A DNA stretch of 64,000 nucleotides, taken from NCBI RefSeq assembly GCF_018687895.1, contig NZ_CP061307.1:1447948-1511947 (forward strand), given 5' to 3'. A program made the position numbers and the translations under genes. Within the stretch, counting starts at the first letter, position 1. Every line of letters starts with the position of its first letter. The stretch is from Polynucleobacter sp. JS-JIR-II-50. Lineage in GTDB: Bacteria > Pseudomonadota > Gammaproteobacteria > Burkholderiales > Burkholderiaceae. Shown here piece by piece: positions 47,404 through 57,128 of this stretch. The notes below the pieces were generated by a model. It had not been told where the DNA came from. It searched no databases and saw only the letters and a program-made list of their open reading frames with translations.

Positions 47404-47473
47404 GTGTATCTCTCAAAGAATTCAACCCAAAATGTGAGGGGGTGTTTACTAATGTATAGCTGCGCCATACCTG

Positions 47474-47520
47474 AATCAATTAATGAAAGTATATATTCAT
47501 TAACTTGAAGTTAATTGATT
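47474..47520. promoter_or_regulatory. Nested inverted repeats upstream of malonyl-CoA decarboxylase
   Basis: Three overlapping dyads lie in 47 bases. AATCAATTAA (47474-47483) pairs with TTAATTGATT (47511-47520). TTAATGAA (47480-47487) pairs with TTCATTAA (47496-47503). ATTAACTT (47499-47506) pairs with AAGTTAAT (47508-47515). The last contains a T-N11-A core as LysR regulators prefer. The site is 70-117 bases upstream of the decarboxylase start and just after the LysR gene. It is the likely operator of the malonate operon. I see no strong -10/-35 pair. Confidence 0.6.
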
Positions 47521-47541
47521 GGCTGGCGTGTTCATGCAGGT

Positions 47542-48450
47542 TTAGGAATTATTGCGATGCAACATACGGGTTTCAGCCGCTAAAGCGAGGATATTGGGGT
47601 TCGATTCATTAGCCTGGAGGTACATTAGGGCAATATGTTGGGTTGCCTGATATTTTGGCAATAAAGGGGTAAATTCAATCGCATCACCCATTAAAGCCTT
47701 CACCCGACCAGGCAACAAAGATCTTCCCAGGTCCCCTGAAACCATATTCATGAGAGAAAAGATATCCCCTACCTTCATAACCACATTGGGGGCAAAACCA
47801 GCTAACTGGAAAGCTTCATAAAACCCTGAGGTGGTGGCAAAACCATCCTGAAGGGTCAGAAATTTCTCATTCCGGTACTTGGATAAATCAATATTGGCTT
47901 CGGCTGGCTTATTGTTTTTTGAGGAAGCCAAAAATAACTGATCCTCAAAAAGAGGGACTACCTGGACACCCTCCGGAAGATCTCTTGTAGGAACTGCCAT
48001 GACTACTGCATCTACATTTCCCTCGCTGAGCCTCTTCATCAAGTCCTCATTAGATCCCAGATATAAATCAATATCTAAGTCAGGTCTGCGGATTTTGGTG
48101 CCCATGATGACTCTAGGAATAATGTTGGCCGTCAAAGAGTACATGGAGCCTAGGCGGATTTGCCCGCTTTCGACCCCGGCTTTGGCTCTGGTCTTTTTCA
48201 GGACGCGGTCTACATCTGCTAGTAAATCCGCACTTGCTTCAGCCAAATAAATAGCTGCAGGCAAAGCTTTTAACTGACGTCCATCTTTTACAAATAGAGC
48301 GCACCCTATTCCGGATTCCAGAGAATGCAATGCCTTGTGAATGCTGACTGAACTTAAGTGCAACTCTTCCGCTGTTTTAGAAAGGCTGCCGGTTCGAATA
48401 AACGAGCACAGCACCTCTAATTTTCGAAGTGTCAGCTCTTCATTTAGCAT
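47542..48450 (-). CDS. LysR-family regulator of the malonate locus
   Basis: A 302-residue LysR-type regulator. The N-terminal helix-turn-helix runs through RKLEVLCSFIRTGSLSKTAEELHLSSVSIHKALHSLE (shown: SLSKTAEELHLSSVSIHKAL), and a periplasmic-binding-protein-like effector domain follows. It resembles MdcR-type malonate regulators in length and position, but that is inference. It lies seven bases after lgt on the same strand, at the end of pepA-holC-lgt, and just upstream of the malonate operon rather than divergent from it. Malonate or malonyl-CoA would be the expected effector. Confidence 0.92.
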   Translation of the reverse strand: MLNEELTLRKLEVLCSFIRTGSLSKTAEELHLSSVSIHKALHSLESGIGCALFVKDGRQLKALPAAIYLAEASADLLADVDRVLKKTRAKAGVESGQIRLGSMYSLTANIIPRVIMGTKIRRPDLDIDLYLGSNEDLMKRLSEGNVDAVVMAVPTRDLPEGVQVVPLFEDQLFLASSKNNKPAEANIDLSKYRNEKFLTLQDGFATTSGFYEAFQLAGFAPNVVMKVGDIFSLMNMVSGDLGRSLLPGRVKALMGDAIEFTPLLPKYQATQHIALMYLQANESNPNILALAAETRMLHRNNS

Positions 48451-48457
48451 GAGCTAA

Positions 48458-49246
48458 TTAGTGACTCTTCGATTTAAATGCAGTCATGAGATAGAGGCCA
48501 AACAACATCATTGGCACACATAACCACTGACCCATAGATAAACCTAAGCCTAGAAGGCCCAAGAAGGAATCGGGCTCACGCGCATACTCCGCCAAGAAGC
48601 GGCAAATACCGTAACCCAACAAGAAAAATCCAGATACCTGACCAACACGTCTTGGCTTGCCTGCATAAATCCAGAGGGTAATGCCCAGGAGCACACCTTC
48701 ACCAAGCAATTGATAAATCTGTGATGGATGGCGTGGGACGGAATCCACTAATGGGAAAATCATCGCCCATGGAAGATCGGTGGGTCTACCCCATAACTCG
48801 CCATTAATAAAGTTCCCCAGTCGACCAAAAGCCAAGCCAAAGGGAACTAGTGGAGCAACCAAATCACTCACGACAAAAAAAGTGGTCTTACGTTTTTTAG
48901 CAAACCAGAAGAGCGCAACCAGTACACCTAACAAGCCGCCATGAAAAGACATACCGCCTTCCCAAATTTTAAAAATACTCAAAGGATGAGTTAGATAGAA
49001 GCCTGGCATATAAAACAAGGTGTAACCTAAGCGACCACCCAATACCACACCAAGAACGCCAGCAAACAGGAGATCCTCAAGATCTTTATAGGTCCAGCCT
49101 AGAGCTTGATAACGTACTGATTTAATGCGTAAGCGACCCAAAAGCAAAAATTGAACGAAGGCCATTAAATACATCAAGCCATACCAATGAATTGCAAAAG
49201 ATCCAATGCGAATTGCCGCAGGGTCAAACTGTGGGTGAATCAACAT
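48458..49246 (-). CDS. lgt: Prolipoprotein diacylglyceryl transferase
   Basis: Transfers diacylglycerol from phosphatidylglycerol to the lipobox Cys of prolipoproteins in the inner membrane. The 262-residue protein has about seven membrane segments. The signature [25 protein letters not shown] (shown: [15 protein letters not shown]) is near residue 140, and [17 protein letters not shown] with the conserved H is near 95. [16 protein letters not shown] is also typical. It is five bases after holC. Confidence 0.97.
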   Translation of the reverse strand: MLIHPQFDPAAIRIGSFAIHWYGLMYLMAFVQFLLLGRLRIKSVRYQALGWTYKDLEDLLFAGVLGVVLGGRLGYTLFYMPGFYLTHPLSIFKIWEGGMSFHGGLLGVLVALFWFAKKRKTTFFVVSDLVAPLVPFGLAFGRLGNFINGELWGRPTDLPWAMIFPLVDSVPRHPSQIYQLLGEGVLLGITLWIYAGKPRRVGQVSGFFLLGYGICRFLAEYAREPDSFLGLLGLGLSMGQWLCVPMMLFGLYLMTAFKSKSH

Positions 49247-49251
49247 AGCTC

Positions 49252-49716
49252 TTAGCTTTTGGATTGGTCAAAGTTATGCAACTCATGACCCAACTCTCGA
49301 TAGGCTTTAAAGCGCTCGCGCCCTGCCAAACGCTCCGCCTCATTCACCGTGACCACCTCAACGACTCTAGGAAAGCGCGAGACTAAGGCTGGCACATCAG
49401 CAGGCATGCGCATCCCCAAATGAATCATGACATCAGCATGGGGAATGCCATTCAAGGCCGGGGAAGCAAAGTCATCCGTTAGTACTATTGGGGTTTCGCT
49501 TGCAGCCTCGTCCTCAATAAAACAATGCGGCAAGAAATCGGTGCTGCTAAATACCCAAAGAAGCTCGTTCAACTTTTTCAGATCCGCCTTCTCGCCGACC
49601 ATCACAATATTGCGGACTGGTTCACCTGCAGGCGTAGCGCTCCAAATCTTGCGCGTAAGGCGACAGGCGTATTCAAGCTTGTCACTCACATTGCTATGAA
49701 AATCAATTCGAGCCAT
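49252..49716 (-). CDS. holC: DNA polymerase III chi subunit
   Basis: The clamp-loader accessory subunit that binds SSB. The 154-residue protein starts [25 protein letters not shown], typical of HolC, with [19 protein letters not shown] and [15 protein letters not shown] in the middle. The tail [14 protein letters not shown] is polar. HolC sits after pepA in many proteobacteria, as here (27-base gap), which supports the call for a poorly conserved family. Confidence 0.93.
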   Translation of the reverse strand: MARIDFHSNVSDKLEYACRLTRKIWSATPAGEPVRNIVMVGEKADLKKLNELLWVFSSTDFLPHCFIEDEAASETPIVLTDDFASPALNGIPHADVMIHLGMRMPADVPALVSRFPRVVEVVTVNEAERLAGRERFKAYRELGHELHNFDQSKS

Positions 49717-49743
49717 TCAATATATATCCGAGATCTACAGCGC

Positions 49744-51354
49744 TTACTTGCGCTCGAGCAAGAAGTTCACCAAGAGGGGCACAGGACGACCGGTAGAGCC
49801 TTTGGCAGCGCCGCTCTTCCATGCCGTACCAGCGATATCCAAGTGGGCCCATTTGTATTTCTCGGTAAAGCGAGACAAGAAGCATGCCGCTGTCACGCTA
49901 CCAGCAGGACGGCCGCCAATATTAGCCACATCTGCAAAATTGGACTTAAGTTGCTCGTGGTAAGCCGCATCCAAAGGCAAACGCCATACAGTATCTAAGG
50001 AGGCATGACCTGCTTTAGTTAATTCACTTACCAAGCTCTCATCTTCGGAAAATAAACCGCTGTGCACATGGCCCAAAGCAATTACGCAAGCGCCGGTTAA
50101 AGTGGCAACATCAATCACTGCTGCCGGTTTAAAGCGCTCTACATAAGTGAGCGCATCACACAGAATTAAACGACCTTCTGCATCGGTATTGAGAATCTCA
50201 ATGGTCTGTCCAGACATGCTCTTCACAATATCGCCGGGACGAGTTGCTTGGCCTGATGGCATATTTTCACAAGTAGGGACGACTCCAATCACGTTCTTCT
50301 TTAGCTTCATTAAAGAAATGGAATACATGGTGCCGATCACTGAAGCTGCGCCACACATGTCGTACTTCATTTCATCCATGGCTTCGCCTGGCTTTAATGA
50401 AATTCCGCCAGTATCAAAAGTGATTCCCTTGCCCACTAAAACAATCGGAGCCTCTCCTGCTTTGCCACCTTGATGCTTCATCACAATAAATTGCGGCGGG
50501 GTAGCAGATCCTTTAGCAACAGATAAGAATGAACCCATTCCCAAAGCTTCAATTTGTTTGAGCCCAAGTACATCTACTTTCAAAGCAGTCTTTTTACTCA
50601 AGCCCTGCGCGGCCTTACCGAGGTAGGTTGGTGTGCAGATGTTTGGAGGAAGGTTACCTAAGTCCTTCGCCAGGTTCATACCCTCTACCATCGCGACACC
50701 CTGCTCCACTGCAGGCTTCAGCTCTTTAGCGCAGGCATCGTTACCTGCAAAGATGAGATGCTTAAATATGTCTGCTTGATCTTTTATTTTGAATTTCATA
50801 GCGGGCTGACGCACGCCAAAACGATAAGCTTGGTCGCCAGCGTATTGAACAGTAAGGCGCACCTCTTCGGCAATAAAGTCAGCTTTGTGCGCAAGCGCAA
50901 AACTTGGTGTAAACCAAAGCGCACTTTCAATGGATCCGCCACTTAAGGCCTTCAAAGCGGCGCGAGCAACCTTGGAATAAGTAGTCAAACTCCGTTCGCT
51001 AGCAAGATGTACATCGCCCAAACTCACTAGCAATACTCTTTTTGCTTTAACGCCATTGCTGGACCAAGATTTTTCTGCGCGCAACATACACACCGAGGCT
51101 TGCTTGGAATCTAAATCCCCAACAATATTGGCGTGGTTGACTGAGCCTCCGAGCAAGAGATCTAATTCTGGTAAAAATCCCACTTTTGCCTTGGCGCCCT
51201 TAGCACCTGAGAAACTATCCAAATCTGCCTTGGAGTATGCCAAAACCAAGCAATCGGTGTTATGGCCAAGCAAGGATTTGAGGGTGGCTCTCTGGAGTTT
51301 TAGGCTCTGGAGGTCTGCTTGGGGGAAAATCTTGGTGCTGAATTGAATTGTCAT
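49744..51354 (-). CDS. pepA: Leucyl aminopeptidase (M17)
   Basis: A cytosolic hexameric two-metal aminopeptidase; in E. coli PepA also binds DNA. The 536-residue protein shows GKGITFDTGGISLKPGEAM, with metal ligand D and the catalytic K just before it, and the signature NTDAEGRLILCDAL. DVATLTGACVIALG and the late RPAGSVTAACFLSRF follow family patterns. It leads a pepA-holC-lgt-lysR series on the minus strand, and it is divergent from lptF with 157 bases between the starts. Confidence 0.97.
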   Translation of the reverse strand: MTIQFSTKIFPQADLQSLKLQRATLKSLLGHNTDCLVLAYSKADLDSFSGAKGAKAKVGFLPELDLLLGGSVNHANIVGDLDSKQASVCMLRAEKSWSSNGVKAKRVLLVSLGDVHLASERSLTTYSKVARAALKALSGGSIESALWFTPSFALAHKADFIAEEVRLTVQYAGDQAYRFGVRQPAMKFKIKDQADIFKHLIFAGNDACAKELKPAVEQGVAMVEGMNLAKDLGNLPPNICTPTYLGKAAQGLSKKTALKVDVLGLKQIEALGMGSFLSVAKGSATPPQFIVMKHQGGKAGEAPIVLVGKGITFDTGGISLKPGEAMDEMKYDMCGAASVIGTMYSISLMKLKKNVIGVVPTCENMPSGQATRPGDIVKSMSGQTIEILNTDAEGRLILCDALTYVERFKPAAVIDVATLTGACVIALGHVHSGLFSEDESLVSELTKAGHASLDTVWRLPLDAAYHEQLKSNFADVANIGGRPAGSVTAACFLSRFTEKYKWAHLDIAGTAWKSGAAKGSTGRPVPLLVNFLLERK

Positions 51355-51511
51355 GATCTATTACGGTGTTTTGGTCGATTCAAAAGGGGTAATCTACTAA
51401 TTTGGGACGTTTATCCATTATCCTCCGACATGAGAATAACTTCCCTTACCTCCAGCAATATAAGCCATTTACAAGCCCGATAACCTTTCAAATCCAGACC
51501 TATAAATTCTC

Positions 51512-52627
51512 ATGATTTTTAAACAGGCCCTTCGCCGCGAACTCAGTTTTACGACTGGCGGGGTCTTTTTGGTCTTAGTCACCATTATGGTGACTACCTT
51601 AGTGATCCGAATCTTGGGTTATGCCGCTAACGGGGCCGTCAATCCAGAAGATGCGCTCGTGTTAATTGCCTTGGCTACCCTAGGTTATCTTGCGGTTCTT
51701 TTGACGGTCTCTCTATTTGTCGCAACCCTCATCGTTCTAGTACGCTGGTACAAAGATTCAGAAATGATTGTGTGGTTTGCTAGCGGCTTAAGCATTACCA
51801 ATCTCATTCGCCCCATCATGCAATTTGCTACACCGCTCATCATTGTGATCGCGCTGCTGGCCCTTTTTGTCTGGCCCTGGGCAAACCGAGAGTCCACTTT
51901 AATTAGTCAACGCTTTCAACAACGTGATGACGTATCCATGGTGAGTGCCGGACAGTTCAAAGAGTCTGCAAAAGCAGAGCGCGTATTTTTCATTGAAGAG
52001 CTCGATGTTGATAAAAGCGAAGTCAGGAATATCTTCGTGGCTGATTCCAAGAATGGTCGACTGAGTATTGCAGTTTCCCAAACTGGTTACATTCAAAATT
52101 CTGCAGGCGGTGAGAAATCCATCGTGCTTCATAACGGTAGACGCTATGAGGGGCAACCCACTCAGCCCGACTTCAGAATTCTGGAATTTAACGAATATAG
52201 CACCAAGATACGGAGCAAAGAATCATTGGCGCCCGCACCACGTGATCGCGAGAAGACAATCACCGAGCTCTTAAATGATCCTAATCCAGTCTCTACCAGC
52301 CCCAATCGCGCTGAATTACTCTGGCGCATTGGCTTGCCATTAATGGCATTAGGTTTGGTACTGATTGCAATTCCGCTTGCTTATGTGAACCCTCGCTTGG
52401 GTAATTACACTGCAATGTTTTATGCAGTCTTAATTTATTTAATCTATAGCAACTTACTGAACCTGACTCAAAATTTTGTATCGCAAGGCAAGGTCAGTGT
52501 TTTTGTCGCCATCTGGCCAATTCATTTACTCGCTCTCTTAATTGCGACAGCCTTAATTCGCAATCGTATTAATCCCTCTCTAAAGTGGTGGCGCCGTCAA
52601 TTACCCGCCTCTATGGCCACCAAATGA
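51512..52627 (+). CDS. lptF: Lipopolysaccharide export permease LptF
   Basis: One of two inner-membrane subunits of LptB2FG, which extracts lipopolysaccharide from the membrane for transport to the surface. The 371-residue protein has three N-terminal helices, a periplasmic jellyroll domain (about 120-270, SAGQFKESAKAERVFFIEEL) and three C-terminal helices (LLWRIGLPLMALGLVLIAIPL). It starts MIFKQALRRELSFTTGGVF. The stop overlaps lptG by ATGA. LptG is encoded next, the usual order. Confidence 0.96.
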   Translation: MIFKQALRRELSFTTGGVFLVLVTIMVTTLVIRILGYAANGAVNPEDALVLIALATLGYLAVLLTVSLFVATLIVLVRWYKDSEMIVWFASGLSITNLIRPIMQFATPLIIVIALLALFVWPWANRESTLISQRFQQRDDVSMVSAGQFKESAKAERVFFIEELDVDKSEVRNIFVADSKNGRLSIAVSQTGYIQNSAGGEKSIVLHNGRRYEGQPTQPDFRILEFNEYSTKIRSKESLAPAPRDREKTITELLNDPNPVSTSPNRAELLWRIGLPLMALGLVLIAIPLAYVNPRLGNYTAMFYAVLIYLIYSNLLNLTQNFVSQGKVSVFVAIWPIHLLALLIATALIRNRINPSLKWWRRQLPASMATK

Positions 52628-53778
52628 AATTGCTTTTCCCTTTCATTTACGAGCGCTATCTAGCCAAGCAGATTTATGCTGCTTTTGGCTTTATCTTGTT
52701 CGCCTTGGTGGCTTTGTTCTTGTTCTTCGACATCTTGAGCGAATTAGGATCTGTACAGGGGGCATACACACTCCCATTAGCCCTGCTCCATGTTTTTCTA
52801 AAGGCCCCAAGCAGAATCTCTGAAATCATCCCCATTGCAGGCTTGATTGGCAGTATCTATGTGTTTGCAATGCTGGCCAGTCAGTCTGAGTTCACTATTT
52901 TGCGCATCGCTGGATTGGACGTTAAACGCGGGCTCATTACTCTCACAAAAATTTCACTGCCATTAGTAGCGCTTACACTCATCATGAGTGAATGGGTTGG
53001 CCCTTATTCTGAAGCAAAGTCTGACCAGATTCGCATGAAGGCGATGGGCTCAGCCTATACGTCACAATTTAAAACAGGCGTTTGGGTAAAAGATCACTTA
53101 CGCGATGAGGATGGCAGCGGACCCGTGAGACCTGGGGTGCGCTATGTCAACGTAGGCAAGGTTGATAAAGATAATGAGATTCAAAATATCCGCATGTATG
53201 AGTTTGATGACACCTATCATCTTCTCTCTATTCGCAGCGCGGTCTCCGGACAGTTTGATGAGACTGGCATCTGGGTTTTAAATGATGTCACCGAAACTCG
53301 CTTTAAAGAAACGAAACAATCTGACCCGCTAAACCCAGTCTTTTCTGCACAAACATTTACGCACCCGATCCTGACTTTGGAATCGGAAGTTACACCTCAA
53401 ATTTTGAATGTGCTTTTAATTAGCCCTGAAAAAATGTCGATCATGAGCTTGGGTCGCTTTATCTCCCATCTGCGTGAAAACAAACAAGATGCGCAGAGAC
53501 ATTCCATCGCCTTCTGGAAGAAAGTAGTTTATCCCTTCACTATTTTTGTGATGCTTGCGCTAGCCCTTCCCTTTGCATACCTGAAGGTTCGAGCAGGTAG
53601 TGTTGGTATTAAGGTCTTTGGCGGCATCATGCTGGGTATGAGCTTTCAGTTATTTAACTCCCTCTTCTCTAACGTAGGGCTTTTGGGTTCTTGGCCAGCG
53701 CTTCTAACAGCGCTTACCCCGCCTTTGCTCTACTTCCTTTTGGCGCTATTCGGGTTGCGCTGGGTTTCTAAGGCTTAA
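52624..53778 (+). CDS. lptG: Lipopolysaccharide export permease LptG
   Basis: The partner of LptF in the lipopolysaccharide extractor. The start at MKLLFPFIYERYLAKQIYA (ATG 52624) overlaps the lptF stop and gives 384 residues; an in-frame GTG-type extension upstream lies inside lptF. Helices are at about 15-40, 55-80 and 100-120, the jellyroll domain spans about 130-280 (VKDHLRDEDGSGPVRPGVRYVNVG), and three helices follow. The end ALFGLRWVSKA is short. msbA, which feeds the same pathway, lies at the far end of the window. Confidence 0.96.
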   Translation: MKLLFPFIYERYLAKQIYAAFGFILFALVALFLFFDILSELGSVQGAYTLPLALLHVFLKAPSRISEIIPIAGLIGSIYVFAMLASQSEFTILRIAGLDVKRGLITLTKISLPLVALTLIMSEWVGPYSEAKSDQIRMKAMGSAYTSQFKTGVWVKDHLRDEDGSGPVRPGVRYVNVGKVDKDNEIQNIRMYEFDDTYHLLSIRSAVSGQFDETGIWVLNDVTETRFKETKQSDPLNPVFSAQTFTHPILTLESEVTPQILNVLLISPEKMSIMSLGRFISHLRENKQDAQRHSIAFWKKVVYPFTIFVMLALALPFAYLKVRAGSVGIKVFGGIMLGMSFQLFNSLFSNVGLLGSWPALLTALTPPLLYFLLALFGLRWVSKA

Positions 53779-53840
53779 TACCCAAAAATCATTTAGAATT
53801 TGATTCCTATATCATTGCTGATATATAGACAGGAATCCTT

Positions 53841-54782
53841 ATGAATCTCCACCAATTCCGCTTCGTGCGTGAAGCCGTTAGGCAAAACTTCAACTTAACC
53901 ACTGCCGCTAAAGCCTTATTCACCTCTCAACCGGGGGTTTCTAAGGCCATTATTGAATTGGAAGATGAGTTAGGCGTGGAGATCTTTCGCCGCCATGGCA
54001 AGCGCATTCGCTCCTTGACCGAGCCTGGTAAACGCATTTTGAGTTCGATTGAGCGCATCCTCGATGAAGTGGAAACGCTGAAAAGAGTGGGTAAAGATTT
54101 TGCTAGCCAAGATCAAGGTAGCCTCGTGATTGCCACCACCCATACACAAGCACGCTACGCACTTCCCAAAGTGCTCACTGAATTTACCAAACGCTTTCCA
54201 AAAGTTAAGGTGAGTATTCAGCAAGGTAACCCAGGTCAAATTGCAGAGTTACTCACACATGATCGTGCAGATATTGCGATTGCCACGGAGGGCATTGCCA
54301 ACACTCCGGGCGTACTAGCTTTGCCGGGCTATCAATGGCAGCACGTACTCATGGTGCCACTGAGTCACCCCCTTCTCAACCAGGCAACACTTACTCTAGA
54401 AGAGATTGCTAAGTACCCCATCATCACCTACGACAAGGCATTTGCTGGTCGTAGCAAGATTGATGCGGCCTTTGCACAAAGAAACATTACGCCCGATATT
54501 ATTTTGGAAGCGATAGATGCCGACGTCATTAAGACTTATGTAGAAACGGGTATGGGCATTGGTATTGTTGCGGGCCATGCTTATGACCCCGATCGCGATC
54601 GCAATCTCAAGGTAATTCCTGCGGGACATTTATTTGGTAATAACGTGACTCACCTAGGCGTCAAACAAGGTGCTTACTTGCGCTCATTTGTCTATACCTT
54701 CATTGAACTCTTCTCACCAACGCTCACTAAGAAGATTGTTGAGCAGGCAATGAATAACAAATCCGAGACTTACGAAATTTAA
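53841..54782 (+). CDS. cysB: CysB-type LysR regulator
   Basis: A 313-residue LysR regulator of the CysB/Cbl group. The N-terminus MNLHQFRFVREAVRQNFNLT and the HTH with SQPGVSKAIIELEDELGVEIF are CysB-like. The effector domain holds TTHTQARYALP, whose Thr and Gln bind sulfate or acetylserine in CysB. It would control sulfur assimilation genes, none of which is in the window. GGAA precedes the ATG. Whether it is CysB proper or a Cbl-type paralogue cannot be decided from one copy. Confidence 0.9.
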   Translation: MNLHQFRFVREAVRQNFNLTTAAKALFTSQPGVSKAIIELEDELGVEIFRRHGKRIRSLTEPGKRILSSIERILDEVETLKRVGKDFASQDQGSLVIATTHTQARYALPKVLTEFTKRFPKVKVSIQQGNPGQIAELLTHDRADIAIATEGIANTPGVLALPGYQWQHVLMVPLSHPLLNQATLTLEEIAKYPIITYDKAFAGRSKIDAAFAQRNITPDIILEAIDADVIKTYVETGMGIGIVAGHAYDPDRDRNLKVIPAGHLFGNNVTHLGVKQGAYLRSFVYTFIELFSPTLTKKIVEQAMNNKSETYEI

Positions 54783-54820
54783 ATAATCTAGGGATGCTCA
54801 AGGACTGAATAGTCTTTGAG

Positions 54821-54905
54821 TGGTGCCTCGGGGCGGACTCGAACCGCCACGCCTTGCGGCACCGGATTTTGAGTCCGGCACGTCTACCAATTCCATCACC
54901 GAGGC
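54821..54905 (-). tRNA. tRNA-Leu (anticodon CAA)
   Basis: On the minus strand the acceptor stem GCCTCGG pairs with CCGAGGC, followed by discriminator A and an encoded CCA. The anticodon stem CCGGA/TCCGG encloses CTCAAAA, giving CAA, which reads UUG. A long variable arm (GTGCCGCAAGGCGT region) marks a class II tRNA. The T arm has GGTTCGAGTCC. Confidence 0.96.
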
Positions 54906-54964
54906 AGGTGTTTGCAGTGGAAATTCTGCTTACTTTGCTACTTTGTTACTGCTAAGACATAAGA

Positions 54965-54990
54965 GTGTAACAAAAAATGGTTAGTTACAC
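54965..54990. repeat. Inverted repeat between tRNA-Leu and yebC
   Basis: GTGTAAC and GTTACAC pair over a 12-base loop. It lies 60 bases upstream of the tRNA on the minus strand and 68 bases before yebC on the plus strand. It could be a regulator site for either; no known operator fits. Confidence 0.4.
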
Positions 54991-55057
54991 CCTACCTTGG
55001 GTCTAGAACCCCTTAAAATGAGGTCTTCTAGCCAAACTATTAAAAGGACTTACCCGT

Positions 55058-55777
55058 ATGGCCGGCCATTCGAAATGGGCCAATATTCAGCACCGCAAAG
55101 GTCGTCAGGACGAAAAACGCGGCAAGATTTGGACCAAACTCATTAAAGAAATTACCGTAGCCGCCAAATTAGGCGGTGGTGATATTGCTACTAACCCGCG
55201 ATTACGTCTGGCCATTGATAAGGCCAAAGACTCCAATATGCCAAACGATAACGTGCAAAGAGCGATTCAACGCGGAACCGGATCACTAGAAGGCGTGAAC
55301 TACGAGGAAATTCGTTACGAGGGTTATGGCATGAATGGCGCCGCCATTATTGTGGATTGCTTAACCGATAACCGCACTCGTACCGTTGCAGAAGTTCGTC
55401 ATGCTTTTAATAAGAATGGTGGCAACATGGGCGCAGAAGGTTCTGTTGCATTTTTATTCAAGCATTGTGGGCAGATGTTATTTGCTCCAGGCACCAGTGA
55501 AGATCAACTCATGGAAGTAGCTTTAGATGCTGGCGCTGAAGATGTGATTACTCACGATGACGGCTCTTTAGAGGTACTGTCTCCTGTTCCTGATTTTTCT
55601 AACGTACAAGATGCCATTAGTAAGGCGGGCCTCAAGCCTGAGCTAGCAACCGTTGCCATGCGCCCTGAGACTGAGATTGCCTTAGAAGGTGATCAGGCTG
55701 AGAGTATGCAGAAATTGTTAGATGCGCTTGAAAATTTGGATGACGTTCAAGAAGTGTTTACGAACGCTGCGCTTTGA
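55058..55777 (+). CDS. yebC: YebC/TACO1 family regulator
   Basis: A 239-residue protein of the YebC/PmpR family. The start [22 protein letters not shown] is diagnostic. The middle has [20 protein letters not shown] and [16 protein letters not shown], and the acidic C-terminal third ([18 protein letters not shown]) is typical. Members act as transcription regulators or as translation factors easing ribosome stalling at proline runs. AAAAGGA precedes the ATG. It heads a forward series reaching rng, although the gaps to purD (52 bases) and beyond may contain further promoters. Confidence 0.96.
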   Translation: MAGHSKWANIQHRKGRQDEKRGKIWTKLIKEITVAAKLGGGDIATNPRLRLAIDKAKDSNMPNDNVQRAIQRGTGSLEGVNYEEIRYEGYGMNGAAIIVDCLTDNRTRTVAEVRHAFNKNGGNMGAEGSVAFLFKHCGQMLFAPGTSEDQLMEVALDAGAEDVITHDDGSLEVLSPVPDFSNVQDAISKAGLKPELATVAMRPETEIALEGDQAESMQKLLDALENLDDVQEVFTNAAL

Positions 55778-55829
55778 TTTTTTAAATTCATTTTTTTAAT
55801 TACTTCATTTAAATACTAGATAGCTTGTT

Positions 55830-57107
55830 ATGAAAATTCTCTTAATCGGATCCGGCGGACGCGAACATGCTTTAGCTTGGAAACTGGCTCAATCTCCACA
55901 AGTCCAAACGGTTTATGTTGCTCCTGGTAATGGCGGCACGGCTACTGCCAAACAAACTGCTGCAGGCATTGAGAACTTACCGATCACTGGATTACAAGAG
56001 CTGGCTGACTTTGCTAAGCGCGAGAAGATTCACTTAACGGTTGTTGGACCAGAGGCGCCACTTGCTGCTGGCATCGTAGATGTATTCCGCAACAATGGCT
56101 TGCGTATTTTTGGCCCAACTCAATTGGCAGCTCAATTGGAATCCTCTAAAGACTTTTCTAAAGCCTTTATGAAACGTCATGGCATTCCAACGGCTGATTA
56201 CCAAACTTTTTCAAGCGCGCTTGAAGCGCATGCTTATATTGATGCTAAGGGTGCGCCGATTGTAATTAAGGCCGATGGTCTTGCCGCAGGTAAAGGCGTA
56301 GTAGTTGCCATGAGTCTTGAGGAGGCGCATGCCGCAGTTGACATGATGTTGGCTGATAACAAATTAGGCAATGCAGGTGCCCGCGTTGTGATTGAAGAAT
56401 TCCTAACAGGTGAAGAAGCTAGCTTCATTGTTCTCGTGGATGGCAAGAATGTTCTTGCGTTAGCGACCAGCCAAGATCACAAGCGCTTACTCGATGCCGA
56501 CCAAGGACCGAATACTGGTGGCATGGGCGCTTACTCCCCTGCACCAGTCGTTACACCAGAAATACATGCACGTGCATTGCGTGAGGTGATCATTCCAACG
56601 GTGAAGGGTATGCAGGCTGATGGCATTCCGTATACAGGCTTCTTGTATGCGGGCTTAATGATCTCTCCTGATGGCAAGATCAAGACTTTGGAATTTAACT
56701 GCCGCATGGGCGACCCAGAAACACAACCGATCATGGCTCGCCTGCGCAGTGATCTCGTTAATGCGCTAGATCATGCAGTAGATGGAACGCTCAATGAAGT
56801 TGAGCTGGAATGGGATCGTCGCACTGCCTTAGGCGTTGTGCTTGCAGCCCACAATTATCCCGATACCCCACGTGCTGGAGATGTGATTACCGGCATTCCG
56901 GCCGACACTGAAGATCAAATTACTTTCCATGCTGGTACGAAATTGCAAGATGGCAAAGTAGTGACCTCCGGTGGACGGGTGATCTGCGTTGTTGGACTTG
57001 CCGATACCGTGCGTGGTGCCCAACAAAAAGCATATGAAGCCATCAACCATATTCAGTTTGACGGCATGCAATATCGCAAAGATATTGGCTACCGCGCAAT
57101 TAAGTAA
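55830..57107 (+). CDS. purD: Phosphoribosylamine-glycine ligase
   Basis: An ATP-grasp enzyme that joins glycine to phosphoribosylamine, the second step of purine synthesis. MKILLIGSGGREHALAWKLAQS opens the 425-residue protein. PIVIKADGLAAGKGVVVAMS is the ATP-binding loop near 148, and LLDADQGPNTGGMGAYSPAP is the PurD signature. FNCRMGDPETQP supplies metal ligands. Length and motifs are normal. It is followed after 21 bases by hemF. Confidence 0.97.
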   Translation: MKILLIGSGGREHALAWKLAQSPQVQTVYVAPGNGGTATAKQTAAGIENLPITGLQELADFAKREKIHLTVVGPEAPLAAGIVDVFRNNGLRIFGPTQLAAQLESSKDFSKAFMKRHGIPTADYQTFSSALEAHAYIDAKGAPIVIKADGLAAGKGVVVAMSLEEAHAAVDMMLADNKLGNAGARVVIEEFLTGEEASFIVLVDGKNVLALATSQDHKRLLDADQGPNTGGMGAYSPAPVVTPEIHARALREVIIPTVKGMQADGIPYTGFLYAGLMISPDGKIKTLEFNCRMGDPETQPIMARLRSDLVNALDHAVDGTLNEVELEWDRRTALGVVLAAHNYPDTPRAGDVITGIPADTEDQITFHAGTKLQDGKVVTSGGRVICVVGLADTVRGAQQKAYEAINHIQFDGMQYRKDIGYRAIK

Positions 57108-57128
57108 ATCCATCAAGTTAGAACGCCC

